Notes under the pieces: model-generated
Seen by the model: only the letters and a program-made list of their open reading frames with translations
Databases searched by the model: none
Told to the model about the DNA's origin: nothing
Part shown: positions 16,478 to 25,810 of the stretch, piece after piece
Numbering within the stretch: position 1 is the first letter of the stretch
How the letters are laid out: each line of letters starts with the position of its first letter
Position numbers and translations under genes: made by a program
Origin: Lachnospiraceae bacterium XBD2001
GTDB lineage: Bacteria; Bacillota; Clostridia; Lachnospirales; Lachnospiraceae
Length of the DNA: 64,000 nucleotides
Direction: 5' to 3'
Assembly (NCBI GenBank): GCA_900116395.1
Contig: FPAN01000003.1
Location: forward strand, 310,001-374,000

Positions 16478-17257
16478 CTAGTGCAGTCCTTCCGTAAGAT
16501 TGATAATGTTGTACTTCATCTCATGAACAATCAAATCCACGACCTCCGGGAACAAAAAGGTAACCAGCAGCAGAACCGCCAATCCGGCCAACAGCTTAAT
16601 CTGAATACCGACGGCGAACATGTTCATCTGCGGTGCAACCTTGGCCATAATACCAAGGACGCAGTTAATAATCATAAGCGTAGCAAAAACCGGAAGCATG
16701 ATACGGAATGCCACAATAAAGTAATTCACCATGGCAATGGTGATTCCGGATAACAGCACATCCCGGTCTAACTTAGCACCACCAAGGGGAATCAAAGAAA
16801 ACGAATCCACCACAGCGCGAATCAAATACTGATGAAAGTTGCTGACCACCAATAACATCAGCATGAAATAGTTGTAAATACTACCGGTAATGGTGACCTG
16901 CATTCTCTGGCTTGGATCAAACTCCGTAACCATAGAAAAACCGATTTCCATATCAATTAAGTTACCGGCGAACACAATAATGGTGCTGGCAATATAAGCA
17001 GCAAAGCCAAGAATCAATCCTGTGGTAGCCTCTGTAATGACCAAAACACCATAGCCGAAAGCCGATGTATACAGCTCTTCTGTCGGATGCATGGTATACA
17101 ACACCAGAATGGAAACAATGGAGGCCACTCCAATCTTGCTCATGGCAGGGATACCCTGTTGATTAAAAAAAGGCGCAACGAACATAAAAGTTGCGATGCG
17201 CACTAAAATCAAAAGGAAATATTCAAAATAGACCAAATTAAACGTAAAATCTGCCAT
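16478..17257 (-). CDS. fliR: Flagellar export channel protein FliR
   Basis: The protein has 259 residues with about six hydrophobic helices and the family pattern (VAPFFNQQGIPAMSKIG near the start). FliR joins FliP and FliQ in the export pore inside the MS ring. It lies 3 bases downstream of fliQ. Confidence 0.95.
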   Translation of the reverse strand: MADFTFNLVYFEYFLLILVRIATFMFVAPFFNQQGIPAMSKIGVASIVSILVLYTMHPTEELYTSAFGYGVLVITEATTGLILGFAAYIASTIIVFAGNLIDMEIGFSMVTEFDPSQRMQVTITGSIYNYFMLMLLVVSNFHQYLIRAVVDSFSLIPLGGAKLDRDVLLSGITIAMVNYFIVAFRIMLPVFATLMIINCVLGIMAKVAPQMNMFAVGIQIKLLAGLAVLLLVTFLFPEVVDLIVHEMKYNIINLTEGLH

Positions 17258-17260
17258 CTG

Positions 17261-17530
17261 TTATCCCAAATAGAGGCTAAAGCTACCCCATAAACGCGTC
17301 ATGTAATCCAAAATATGATTCAGTATAAAAGATCCAAATACAATCAGTGACACAAAAATAGCCACAATCTTCGGAACGAACGTCAAGGTCTGTTCCTGGA
17401 TAGAGGTAATGGTCTGAAAAATACTGACTGTCAAACCTACAACCAAAGAAATCAAAAGTGGCGGTGCCGAACAAATGATAATCGTATAAAATGCATCACG
17501 CATAATATCCAATACCTGACCCTCAGTCAT
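17261..17530 (-). CDS. fliQ: Flagellar export channel protein FliQ
   Basis: The protein has 89 residues: two membrane helices in the standard FliQ arrangement (MTEGQVLDIMRDAFYTII ... IFQTITSIQEQTLTFVPKI). It is part of the FliPQR pore. A strong AGGAGG ribosome site lies before the ATG. Confidence 0.96.
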   Translation of the reverse strand: MTEGQVLDIMRDAFYTIIICSAPPLLISLVVGLTVSIFQTITSIQEQTLTFVPKIVAIFVSLIVFGSFILNHILDYMTRLWGSFSLYLG

Positions 17531-17543
17531 AGAACAACCTCCT

Positions 17544-18437
17544 CTAGTAGAATGTCTTCACCAAGTTGACAATAACAAGATTCCATCCGTCCGCTAAAAC
17601 GAATAACAGAATCTTAAACGGCAACGAAATGGTGGTCGGCGGTAACATCATCATACCCATAGACATCAGTACCGATGCTACGACCATATCGATGACAATA
17701 AACGGAATATAAATCAAGAATCCGATGATAAATGCAGTTCGAAGCTCACTGATAATAAAACTCGGAACCAATACATAGAACGGAACATCATCGTAATCTT
17801 CATAAGTCACTTCAGCGATCTCGCAGAACAGATTCAAATCCTTGGTCTGGGTCTGTCCATACATGAACTCACGGAACGGCTTCTCAATCTCATCCAACGC
17901 CTCTTCCTGGGTAATGGTACCCTCATCCAAAGGCTGCAGGGCATTCTCATTGATCTGGGAAAATGTCGGCCACATAATAAAAATGGTCAAAAAAAGTGCC
18001 AAACCAATAAGCACTTGATTCGGCGGAGAGGTCTGTGTACCAATCGCCGTACGAATGAAATGCAGCACAATAATCACTCGGGTAAAAGAGGTCAGCATCA
18101 CCAAAATGGATGGTGCCAGTGCAATTACCGTAAGGACCAGAAGAATCTGGACCGTTGAGGATAATGTTCCGGTATCTCCGTTGAAGGTTAAAGTAAAGCC
18201 TCTACCCTTGGTTGGAGTCTCGTCGGAAGCATTGGGCGCATTCTCCGTAGCTCCGTAATCCGTCTCACTCCGCTCGTTGGTGTCCGGTCGAATCTGTTCC
18301 TCGGCTCCATAAGCAGGAATATCGGAATCCGCAGCAAAAACTGTCTCTGGTACGAATACCAGAGCCAGTGAAATCGCCAGCGTTATACACGCAAATATAA
18401 TACTAATTTTACAATATAATTTCTGAAATCCCTTCAT
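17544..18437 (-). CDS. fliP: Flagellar export channel protein FliP with N-terminal extension
   Basis: The protein has 297 residues, longer than the usual 210-255. A signal peptide (about 1-36, ending VFAA) is followed by an acidic, Asn/Glu-rich extracytoplasmic segment (~37-85), and then the conserved FliP core: FTRVIIVLHFIRTAIGTQ, SPPNQVLIGLALFLT, and C-terminal helices with PPTTISLPFKILLF. FliP forms the centre of the export pore. It lies between fliO and fliQ, as usual. Confidence 0.96.
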   Translation of the reverse strand: MKGFQKLYCKISIIFACITLAISLALVFVPETVFAADSDIPAYGAEEQIRPDTNERSETDYGATENAPNASDETPTKGRGFTLTFNGDTGTLSSTVQILLVLTVIALAPSILVMLTSFTRVIIVLHFIRTAIGTQTSPPNQVLIGLALFLTIFIMWPTFSQINENALQPLDEGTITQEEALDEIEKPFREFMYGQTQTKDLNLFCEIAEVTYEDYDDVPFYVLVPSFIISELRTAFIIGFLIYIPFIVIDMVVASVLMSMGMMMLPPTTISLPFKILLFVLADGWNLVIVNLVKTFY

Positions 18438-18446
18438 TGCAAAAGC

Positions 18447-18830
18447 CTACTTCTGTGAATTCGAATTCTCATTGCGGAAGGATTCCAAGAAACCCTTAAA
18501 ATTCTTAGAAAACTTGGTGACATCCGGAACCGTAACGTCTTCCGTCGAAAGTTCAAGATTCTCGCCTTTGACCTGACCGATGGACGTAACCTCATCTTTG
18601 CCAACACCGATGACAAAATAGTCATCCTTACCGACACGAACCACCTGGATATACTTATTATTCGCTACCCTGGCTGTCTCTATAATCTCAATGTTCTTGT
18701 TATAGAAATGTGTCTTCTGATAGTTGGCGATAAAGCGCGTCACATAATAAGTCAGAATCAGAACTCCCACAAAGATAATAAGAACGACGATGAATTCGAC
18801 TACGTTCTCTCCTGTTGAAGTTAAAAACAT
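18447..18830 (-). CDS. fliO: Flagellar export assembly protein FliO
   Basis: The protein has 127 residues: one membrane helix (~9-29, VVEFIVVLIIFVGVLILTYYV) then a small cytoplasmic beta domain with the FliO pattern (IEIIETARVANNKYIQVVRVGKDDYFVIGVG). FliO helps FliP assemble. It lies between cheY and fliP, as in other Firmicutes. Confidence 0.9.
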   Translation of the reverse strand: MFLTSTGENVVEFIVVLIIFVGVLILTYYVTRFIANYQKTHFYNKNIEIIETARVANNKYIQVVRVGKDDYFVIGVGKDEVTSIGQVKGENLELSTEDVTVPDVTKFSKNFKGFLESFRNENSNSQK

Positions 18831-18834
18831 GGAC

Positions 18835-19197
18835 TTATCCTATAACTTTCTTAACCGCTTCTAATACACGCTCTGCCTGGAAAGGCTTAACAATAAAGTC
18901 CTTCGCACCGGACTGAATTGCTTCAATAACCATTGCCTGCTGTCCCATTGCAGAACACATAATAACGCTTGCATTCGGATCCTTCTCACGAATACCCTTC
19001 AAAGCACCAATGCCGTCCATCTCAGGCATTGTGATATCCATCAAAACAAGATCTGGATTGCATTCAGAATACGCTTCAATAGCCTTGACTCCATTCTCGG
19101 CTTCGCCTACAACATTGTAGCCATTCTTTGTGAGGATATCCTTGATCATCATTCTCATAAAAGCTGCATCATCACAAATTAAAATATTCTTTGCCAT
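18835..19197 (-). CDS. cheY: Chemotaxis response regulator CheY
   Basis: The protein has 120 residues, a single receiver domain with every key residue: Asp9-Asp10, phospho-acceptor Asp54 (LMDITMP), Ser82 (MCSAMG) and Lys104 (FIVKPF). CheY-P binds FliM and FliY at the motor switch and is cleared by FliY and CheC. Its intact receiver contrasts with the broken one in CheB. It sits between fliY and fliO. Confidence 0.96.
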   Translation of the reverse strand: MAKNILICDDAAFMRMMIKDILTKNGYNVVGEAENGVKAIEAYSECNPDLVLMDITMPEMDGIGALKGIREKDPNASVIMCSAMGQQAMVIEAIQSGAKDFIVKPFQAERVLEAVKKVIG

Positions 19198-19220
19198 CTT
19201 TTCATCTCCTCTTTGCCTAG

Positions 19221-20378
19221 TTATTTCATGATTTCCGTGATACGGATACCAAATGCTTCCTCAATGACGACAACCTCGCCCTTGGCAACGAACTTGCCAT
19301 TCACGAGTACGTCAATCGGTTCACCGGCTATCTTATTTAATTCTATAATGGTTCCCGGTGCAAAATCAAGTATATCATGAATTGATTTATGAGTTCTACC
19401 CAATTCAACCGTTACTTCCAGTGGTACATCCATAATTAAATCGATATTCTCTGCAGAGAATGTCGGTACATACCCCGGAGTAAAAGAGGTGAATTGTGCT
19501 TGTTGTACGTTGTATTGTTGCTGTGGTGGCGGTGCCATCATCGGCTGGCCCATCATCGGCTGACCCATCATTGGAGCACCCTGTGGTGGCGGTGCTGCTT
19601 GTGCAGGCGCCGGGGATGCTTCCGGGGCAGGTGCTGCTGCCGGAGCAGGTGCCGGAGCCGGAGCCGGAGCTTCGTCCAGAGTGGATGCGGTATCGTTCTC
19701 CATGGTGGAAGTAATATCTCCGCACATCTCTTTCGCCAATTCGATTGGATACAACTGCATGATCTTACTGTCAATCAGGTCACCAATCAAGAGTTTAAAT
19801 TCGATTTTGATAAAATTGCCACGTAAGAAGTCGTCAATCTCAGCCCCATCTAAAGACTCGGACATATCAATGAGATCAGCGGATGGTGGACTGATGTCGA
19901 CCATCTTGTTCAACATGGAAGAAAGGGATGTAGCCGAAGAGCCCATCATCTGGTTCATGGCTTCGCAGATTGCGGATAAGTGAAGTTCACCGATCTCACC
20001 GTCTGTATTGGAGCCATCACCGCCCATCATTAAGTCCGTAATAATCTTGACATCATTCTCCTTCAGCACCAAAACATTGGTACCGTTCAGGCCCTTGGTA
20101 TAACCAATCTTGACCATAACGCAAGGACGCTCGTACTGTTCGGAAATATCCGACCAGGTAGAGACGGAAACCACCGGTGTGGAAATCTCAACCTTCTTGT
20201 TCACCAAGGAAAATAAGGTTGTTGCCGCGGTACCCATGCTAATGTTGGCTACCTCGCCAATGGTATCTTTTTCGTTGTCCGTTAAGTCAATGCCTGATGG
20301 AGCTGTAGAGCCTTGGGAAGCTGCTGCATCGTTAAACAGTGCATTAATTTCTTCCTGTGACAGTGTGGTGTCACCCAT
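19221..20378 (-). CDS. fliY: Motor switch protein and CheY-P phosphatase FliY
   Basis: The protein has 385 residues. An N-terminal CheY-P-binding peptide (TLSQEEINALF) is followed by a CheC-like domain with two phosphatase sites (IGEVANISMG; ICEAMNQMMG), an Ala/Pro linker containing a Met-Pro repeat (PMMGQPMMGQPMM), and a C-terminal FliN/SpoA domain (~300-385). FliY replaces FliN in the C ring and dephosphorylates CheY at the motor. Its ATG overlaps the fliM stop by 8 bases, implying coupled translation. Confidence 0.95.
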   Translation of the reverse strand: MGDTTLSQEEINALFNDAAASQGSTAPSGIDLTDNEKDTIGEVANISMGTAATTLFSLVNKKVEISTPVVSVSTWSDISEQYERPCVMVKIGYTKGLNGTNVLVLKENDVKIITDLMMGGDGSNTDGEIGELHLSAICEAMNQMMGSSATSLSSMLNKMVDISPPSADLIDMSESLDGAEIDDFLRGNFIKIEFKLLIGDLIDSKIMQLYPIELAKEMCGDITSTMENDTASTLDEAPAPAPAPAPAAAPAPEASPAPAQAAPPPQGAPMMGQPMMGQPMMAPPPQQQYNVQQAQFTSFTPGYVPTFSAENIDLIMDVPLEVTVELGRTHKSIHDILDFAPGTIIELNKIAGEPIDVLVNGKFVAKGEVVVIEEAFGIRITEIMK

Positions 20379-21363
20379 CTTCTTGCTCCTCCCTCAAAAT
20401 TGTTGTTACGCGTACCGCGTAATTCTTGCCGGATGCACCGGGCAATGCGGTAAATTTCTTGATATCTCCTACGTAGACCTCCAGCTCATCATCCACCTTA
20501 CGATCCAGTCGGATAATATCACCTATCTGTAATGCCGCGAAATCACTGACATTAATAGAACTGTTTCCTAGAACTGCCGTCACAGGAACCGCAGCCTTAG
20601 AAATCAATTTCTCAATGTCCTCGCTGAAGGATTCCTCTGCAACATCCTGCTGGGACGAATACCAGAACTTGGTGTTCAGCTTGTCCATGACAGGTTCCAA
20701 AGTAAGATATGGGAGACAGACATTAATCAATCCCTCTACATCTCCTATTTTAATATTTATTGTCACAATTGCAATCATTTCCGAAGGAGAAATAATCTGT
20801 GCGAACTGAGAGTTGGTCTCAATACGCTCCAATCGTGGCATTACATCCAAAACGTTAAGCCATGGTTCCCGCAGCAGTTCTACACAGGAATTCATGACAC
20901 GTTCGATAATAATCATCTCAATCTCGGAGAAATCACGAACTTTCTCAAGAGGTTCGCCCTCGCCACCAAGCATACGGTCCACAATGGTGTATCCAATCTT
21001 GGTTGCCATCTCCATAATGATATTGCCCTTCAATGGAGCAAAATCAATAATTCCAAGCAATACCGGATTCGATAATGCATTAGAGAACTCCATGTAGGTA
21101 ACCGCCTCGGAGTTCATAACCTCTACCTGGATGTTCTTCCGTAAAAATACCGGAAGGTTCGTCGATAAAAGTCGGCCATAGTGCTCAAAGATGATCTCTA
21201 AGGTACGCAAATGCTCCTTGGAAAACTTGGATGGTCTGGCGAAATCATAATCCTTGACGGACTGTTTCTCGCCTTCTTTTTTCATTTCTTCGGCGTCTAC
21301 CTCACCGCTACTAAGAGCCGCAAGTAGATTATCTATCTCACTTTGAGACAGTACATCACTCAT
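20371..21363 (-). CDS. fliM: Motor switch protein FliM
   Basis: The protein has 330 residues. The N-terminal CheY-P-binding peptide (MSDVLSQSEIDNLLAAL), the middle CheC-like domain without phosphatase residues, and a C-terminal SpoA domain are all present. FliM sits in the C ring and passes CheY-P binding to FliG to set rotation direction. Confidence 0.96.
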   Translation of the reverse strand: MSDVLSQSEIDNLLAALSSGEVDAEEMKKEGEKQSVKDYDFARPSKFSKEHLRTLEIIFEHYGRLLSTNLPVFLRKNIQVEVMNSEAVTYMEFSNALSNPVLLGIIDFAPLKGNIIMEMATKIGYTIVDRMLGGEGEPLEKVRDFSEIEMIIIERVMNSCVELLREPWLNVLDVMPRLERIETNSQFAQIISPSEMIAIVTINIKIGDVEGLINVCLPYLTLEPVMDKLNTKFWYSSQQDVAEESFSEDIEKLISKAAVPVTAVLGNSSINVSDFAALQIGDIIRLDRKVDDELEVYVGDIKKFTALPGASGKNYAVRVTTILREEQEDG

Positions 21364-21405
21364 GAGATCTCACCACCTTTGTTACTAAAATCATTGAGAG
21401 CACGC

Positions 21406-21927
21406 CTAACTGAATGTAACCTTGGAGAATCCAACATTCACAATCAAATTGGATCCGAACTTGGCATTCAGTTCATTCTTAATCTCTCGCTGTACCGCAC
21501 TCTGGTCTGCGGTAATCTCTTCGTAAGTGTACTTAGCGATTGTGGAGTTAACGGTATCACTGATAATACCATCATACATACCGCCGGTAATATTCGCTCC
21601 GTAGGTCTCATAACTCTCACTCTTCTTGTTGATAGAAAGAGTAATGCTCACCACGCCATAATGGGTTGCCCCATCTGCACCCGGTTTCAGATTGATGGTT
21701 AAGGAATCCGGCAAATTGTAAGACTCTACATTCTCTAAGGAAACGTTCTCTGTGGATTCCGCGCCGGTTGCCGCCTGTAAGTCCAAATCAATGGCATCAC
21801 AGATTCTGGTAACCAGTTCATTCACTTTCTTCACTTCCGGCATAATGGTAATTGTAAGAATCGAAGTCAATACGATGTTTACAAGCACCAATGCAAAGGT
21901 AATGATTGTCAGCAAATTCTTTTTCAT
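21406..21927 (-). CDS. fliL: Flagellar basal-body protein FliL
   Basis: The protein has 173 residues: one membrane helix near the N-terminus (LLTIITFALVLVNIVLTSIL) and an extracytoplasmic domain of the FliL type (LTINLKPGADGATHYGVVSITLS; a C-terminal NELNAKFG segment). FliL surrounds the stator and supports torque. It lies 17 bases after motB. The sequence is weakly conserved, so the position supports the call. Confidence 0.85.
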   Translation of the reverse strand: MKKNLLTIITFALVLVNIVLTSILTITIMPEVKKVNELVTRICDAIDLDLQAATGAESTENVSLENVESYNLPDSLTINLKPGADGATHYGVVSITLSINKKSESYETYGANITGGMYDGIISDTVNSTIAKYTYEEITADQSAVQREIKNELNAKFGSNLIVNVGFSKVTFS

Positions 21928-21944
21928 GATGATCTCCTTACGTA

Positions 21945-22928
21945 CTAATCAATACTGGATGAATTGTACGAATTATAAATCTTAATTTCAACACGACGGT
22001 TCCTTGCACGGCCTTCCGCTGTGGAGTTGTCCGCAATCGGTTCGTAATCGCCGCGACCGGAGGAATAAATATGAGCACTGGACACATCAGAAACATCACG
22101 AATCTGGTTCGCCACATTCAATGCTCGGTACATAGACAGTACATCGTTGCTCTCATACTTGGAAGAAGAAATCGGAACGTTATCCGCATGTCCTTCCACT
22201 TCAATCATATTGTCCGGATAGTTGTTAATAATCTTGGCAATGCGCTCCACCAGAGGTACTGCCTCGCTACGAAGGGTTGCCTCCGCAGAATCAAACAACA
22301 GCGCACCGCTTAAGGTAATACGAACATACTGACCGTTGAAGTCCACTTCAATCTGGTCCTGAATGCCATATGCACTGGCCTGTTCTTCAATCTTCTGGGC
22401 CATTCGCTCGCTTTCAGCCATTGCCTTCTGCTCTAAGAGTTCTTTGGCTTCCTGTTCCGACTTCACGCCGGACTGGCTGCCTTCGTTAGCCTCGGCGCCC
22501 TGGTTAGCACCGGTTGTAGATTCGCCGCCCATATTGGTCAGCTGTGTTTCGCCGGTGTTCTGAGTCTCGGTATTGGTGGTCTCACCACCGTTGGCATTCT
22601 CGGAAGTCTCACCGCTTGGTGTACTCTCGCCGCCTTCGGCACCTTCGCCCTCACTTAAGGAATCGCCAAAGTAATTGGCGATATCCGGCAACTGACTGAC
22701 ACCGGATCCAACTAACTGGCCGTCTACAATGGTGGCACCACTTGGTGTAAAAATACTAAACGCAGCCGATAAGGACGCTGCTACCATCTCGTACTTCGCC
22801 GCATCTACGGAAGACATGGAGAACAACAATACGAAGAAACATAACAGCAAGTTCATCAAATCGGAGAAAGTCGCCATCCACGCCGGGGAGCCGGCAGGTG
22901 CGTCTTCTTGCTTCGGTTTCTTAGCCAT
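21945..22928 (-). CDS. motB: Flagellar stator protein MotB
   Basis: The protein has 327 residues. The single membrane helix carries the ion-binding Asp23 (WMATFSDLMNLLLCFFVLLF). A low-complexity Gly/Thr/Glu/Asn linker (~95-155) leads to a C-terminal OmpA-like peptidoglycan-binding domain (IEVEGHADNVPI ... RNRRVEIKI). With MotA it forms the stator. The start overlaps the motA stop (TGATG). Confidence 0.96.
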   Translation of the reverse strand: MAKKPKQEDAPAGSPAWMATFSDLMNLLLCFFVLLFSMSSVDAAKYEMVAASLSAAFSIFTPSGATIVDGQLVGSGVSQLPDIANYFGDSLSEGEGAEGGESTPSGETSENANGGETTNTETQNTGETQLTNMGGESTTGANQGAEANEGSQSGVKSEQEAKELLEQKAMAESERMAQKIEEQASAYGIQDQIEVDFNGQYVRITLSGALLFDSAEATLRSEAVPLVERIAKIINNYPDNMIEVEGHADNVPISSSKYESNDVLSMYRALNVANQIRDVSDVSSAHIYSSGRGDYEPIADNSTAEGRARNRRVEIKIYNSYNSSSID

Positions 22929-23734
22929 CAGCCTTCACCTCCACCTTCTTCACCACCAACAGACTCACGAGCCTTCGGAGGCAAGAATGTCTTCAGCTTC
23001 TCTTCGATTACGTGCGGGTTTTCACCGGCCTGGATAGACAGAAGTCCTTCCACCGCAATCGTCTTATATGTTACTTCCAAATCGTTGTCTACACTAAGCT
23101 TCTCAGCTGTCGGTGCACACAACCAGTTTGCAATCAAGGAACCATACAATGTGGTCAAAAGAGCAACCGCCATGTTCGGTCCGATGGTGGAGAAATCGGA
23201 AAGGTTCTTTAACATGTTAACCAGACCAATCAGGGTACCAATCATACCCCATGCAGGTCCCATCTCACCCCATTTCTCAAAGAAATGCTTCTTCACCTTA
23301 TGGCGGGCTTCCATAGAATCAATATCCGTTTCCAGAATAGCACGAACCAAATCCGCATCCGTACCATCAACAACCAACATAATACCCTTCTTCAGGAATT
23401 CGTCTTCAATGGAGTTGGCGGATTCTTCCAACGCCAGAAGACCTTCCTTACGGGCTACGTTCGCCATGTCGATAACGCTCTTAATTACAGCTGTAGGATC
23501 GGTGCCTGCAGGCTCTTTCATAGCGAGGCCGATTCCGCCGAAACCGCCGGTAAAGTCTGCCATTTTATTACTGGCCATAACGGAAGTAAGGGATCCACCA
23601 ATGGTGATGATGATAGACGGAACGTCTACGAAGTTTCCCAGTGCGGCAACACCACCTGAGGAAACAATTCCGAAAATAACCATGATTACGCCGGCTACAA
23701 TACCGCCTAAATATGCTATATCCAAAGCATTCAC
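22928..23734 (-). CDS. motA: Flagellar stator protein MotA
   Basis: The protein has 268 residues with four membrane helices and the family motif in the third (GPAWGMIGTLIGLVNML). The cytoplasmic loop is rich in charged residues, as needed to contact FliG. It is the first gene after the terminator that follows flgE, and a good sigma-A promoter lies about 80 bases upstream, so the distal part of the cluster can be transcribed on its own. Confidence 0.95.
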   Translation of the reverse strand: MNALDIAYLGGIVAGVIMVIFGIVSSGGVAALGNFVDVPSIIITIGGSLTSVMASNKMADFTGGFGGIGLAMKEPAGTDPTAVIKSVIDMANVARKEGLLALEESANSIEDEFLKKGIMLVVDGTDADLVRAILETDIDSMEARHKVKKHFFEKWGEMGPAWGMIGTLIGLVNMLKNLSDFSTIGPNMAVALLTTLYGSLIANWLCAPTAEKLSVDNDLEVTYKTIAVEGLLSIQAGENPHVIEEKLKTFLPPKARESVGGEEGGGEG

Positions 23735-23816
23735 CGTCCTATCTGAAACAAGTTTTTTTGTTCACCTGTAAAATAGTCTGTCGATTGACGCAAAAATACC
23801 TACTATTTTTAGTATA
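23735..23816. other. motA leader region
   Basis: This is the 5' leader of motA on the minus strand. AGGACGG upstream of the ATG serves as ribosome site. I see no flbD gene here or elsewhere in the flgE-motA gap (23735-23989), although many clostridial operons carry it between flgE and motA. Confidence 0.5.
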
Positions 23817-23845
23817 ATTCTACTAGATTTTGTGTATCTTGTCTA
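23817..23845 (-). promoter_or_regulatory. Predicted sigma-A promoter for motA
   Basis: On the minus strand the -35 box is TAGACA (23845-23840) and the -10 box is TAGAAT (23822-23817), with a 17-base spacer. Each box differs from consensus at one base. It follows a terminator, which makes a real promoter more likely. Confidence 0.6.
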
Positions 23846-23861
23846 CCGACTTTTAAAATCT

Positions 23862-23875
23862 TTTCCCATGGGAAA
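23862..23875. repeat. 14-base perfect palindrome just upstream of the motA promoter
   Basis: TTTCCCATGGGAAA is a perfect palindrome lying 17 bases upstream of the -35 box, where an activator or repressor could bind. A second, weaker inverted repeat (AAACCCAAA at 23873-23881 with TTTGGGTTT at 23896-23904) overlaps it. No known operator is assigned. Confidence 0.45.
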
Positions 23876-23927
23876 CCCAAATAAATAAAAGATTTTTTGG
23901 GTTTTTGAAGGTATTCTTAAAACCACA

Positions 23928-23961
23928 AGAAGTAGGAGTTCCAATTTGAACTCCTACTTCT
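23928..23961 (-). terminator. Hairpin terminator after flgE
   Basis: A perfect 14-base-pair stem (23928-23941 with 23948-23961) has a 6-base loop and lies 28 bases beyond the flgE stop. On the minus strand it is followed by a broken T-rich stretch (TTGTGGTTTT), so termination may be partial. It separates the rod/hook genes from the motA part of the cluster. Confidence 0.7.
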
Positions 23962-23989
23962 ACAATTGTTCATCTAATTCCGAAAATTA

Positions 23990-25654
23990 TTATCTCTTTA
24001 AGTTGGTCAACTCTTCCAATAAGGTATCGGAAACGGTAATAATTCTGGAGTTTGCCTGGAATCCACGCTGGGTGGTAATCATCTCGGTAAACTCTGTGGA
24101 GAGATCTACGTTGGACATTTCCAGCTGACCACTACTCATCTTACCACCGTCTGCTGTAACCTCGACACCGATTCCGTCGAAATCACCGGAGTTTAAGGTG
24201 CTGGTAAATACGTTATCACCCAAAGCTTCCAAACCGGATGCATTGGCGAACTGTGCAACTGCAATCTGACCAAGAAGTACAGTATTACCATTGTCGTAAG
24301 AACCGAAGATCTTACCGGACTTATCAATGGATACACCGGTCATGGCACCAAGCTTCTTACCTGCGCCATCGGAAGAATCCGCTACCGTACCACGCTCAAT
24401 ACCCATGGTAGAGCTTCCGCCGTTGTTGTAGTTCAATGCCTTAGCAAAATCCATGGTAATATCACGGAACTGATCTCCCAACAAAGCTGCGTTAAACATT
24501 ACGGTAGATCCGTCACCGTTGATGTTATTGAAGGTACCGTCATTGACATTGAACTTAATCGGGAAGTTCGTGTCAGTAAAAGAAACCATCAAGTTACCTG
24601 CGTTACTTACGGAAACACCGGTAATACCAGCCGGGAAGGAAGAAGCGTTTGCAAACAAATCGCTGATTTTCTGCTGGATGCTTGTTGTGGTTCCGTTCTC
24701 TGTCTTAGAAAGGGTCACCTGGGTATCCGGAGTAATATTCTTTCCAAGAGCTTCAATGACACTCTTATCTACTGCATAACCGGCAGGGGATACAATCTGG
24801 CCGCCGCTCCAGGAATAGTTGGAGTTTAAGATATATGGATTGGATGCAGTTGAATCTGCCTTACCAAATAACTGTGCGATATTATCGACCTTCTCTGTGG
24901 TATTGGAAGTATCTGCAATCGCCTGAGCCAAAATATCGATGTTGTCCTGATCCAAGATGCTGGTCAAAGCGATGGTATACTCTCCCTTGTCAACATCACG
25001 TGCCTTTACTGCGAATTTTGCGGTATAAGCATAACCTAAGTTATCGTAGAACGTTAAGGTCATGGCACGACCTGCTACAGAGTTCACATCCGTATCGTTC
25101 TTATCAATGATTCCGGATACGTTTGCCTGTGTGGTTGCTTCCGGCTCACTGGTTAAGTTGCTGGCCTGCATAATACGCAGTGGGCTAACGGTATCCTTAC
25201 GGATATTTCCGGTATCCGGATCCACCTGCCATCCCATAACAAGATAACCGGTAGAAGTCATAGCAAGGTTTCCGTTACCATCCAGGTAGAAAGAGCCTGC
25301 ACGGGTGAACAGGTTCTCGGAACCGTTATTTACTACGAAAAAGTTGGTAGAATTGGAATCTGTCAACTTGATATCGAATGCATTACCGGTATTCTGTGCT
25401 GCACCGGCCTGTGCGATAGATACCTTAATAGATCCACTCTGAGTACCAAGACCGATCTGAGTCGGGTTGATACCACCGGTGGTTGCGGTTGCACCGGATG
25501 CACCGGAAGTGGTCTGGTACATGATGTCCGCAAATGTGGTTGAAGATGATTTGAATGCTACGGTGTTAACGTTAGAGATGTTGTTACCAATAACATCCAT
25601 TTTTGTCTGATGTGTCTTAAGTCCGGACACACCAGCATAGAGTGATCTCATCAT
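23990..25654 (-). CDS. flgE: Flagellar hook protein FlgE
   Basis: The protein has 554 residues. The N-terminal rod/hook motif (MRSLYAGVSGLKTHQTKMDVIGNNISNVNT) and C-terminal motif (VDLSTEFTEMITTQRGFQANSRIITVSDTLLEEL) flank a long variable surface domain rich in Asn, Ser and Thr. FlgE polymerises into the hook. The start is one of two adjacent ATGs after GGAGGAAC. It is the last gene before a terminator. Confidence 0.96.
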   Translation of the reverse strand: MMRSLYAGVSGLKTHQTKMDVIGNNISNVNTVAFKSSSTTFADIMYQTTSGASGATATTGGINPTQIGLGTQSGSIKVSIAQAGAAQNTGNAFDIKLTDSNSTNFFVVNNGSENLFTRAGSFYLDGNGNLAMTSTGYLVMGWQVDPDTGNIRKDTVSPLRIMQASNLTSEPEATTQANVSGIIDKNDTDVNSVAGRAMTLTFYDNLGYAYTAKFAVKARDVDKGEYTIALTSILDQDNIDILAQAIADTSNTTEKVDNIAQLFGKADSTASNPYILNSNYSWSGGQIVSPAGYAVDKSVIEALGKNITPDTQVTLSKTENGTTTSIQQKISDLFANASSFPAGITGVSVSNAGNLMVSFTDTNFPIKFNVNDGTFNNINGDGSTVMFNAALLGDQFRDITMDFAKALNYNNGGSSTMGIERGTVADSSDGAGKKLGAMTGVSIDKSGKIFGSYDNGNTVLLGQIAVAQFANASGLEALGDNVFTSTLNSGDFDGIGVEVTADGGKMSSGQLEMSNVDLSTEFTEMITTQRGFQANSRIITVSDTLLEELTNLKR

Positions 25655-25810
25655 AATATTGTTCCTCCAAATAATTCTAAGAGTAATGATTTCCGTCCGT
25701 GGAGATCTTATGATAATTCACGCGTCCTTGCATTAATTATGTCGGTATTTGAAGGAGTTGTAAGTGATTGCGTCTGTCGTTTCGCAATCGAAGCTTCCCG
25801 AAGGTCCAGC
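25655..25810. other. Intergenic region between flgE and the TIGR02530 gene
   Basis: These 156 bases hold no gene. One short stem (GATTGCG with CGCAATC, near 25767-25790) has no T-run and does not look like a terminator. It could stabilise the flgE message or slow processing. Confidence 0.35.

Noticed and set aside
13244..18437. Virulence type III secretion system
   Set aside because: flhA, flhB and fliPQR are flanked by rod, hook, motor and chemotaxis genes, so this is the flagellar export apparatus.
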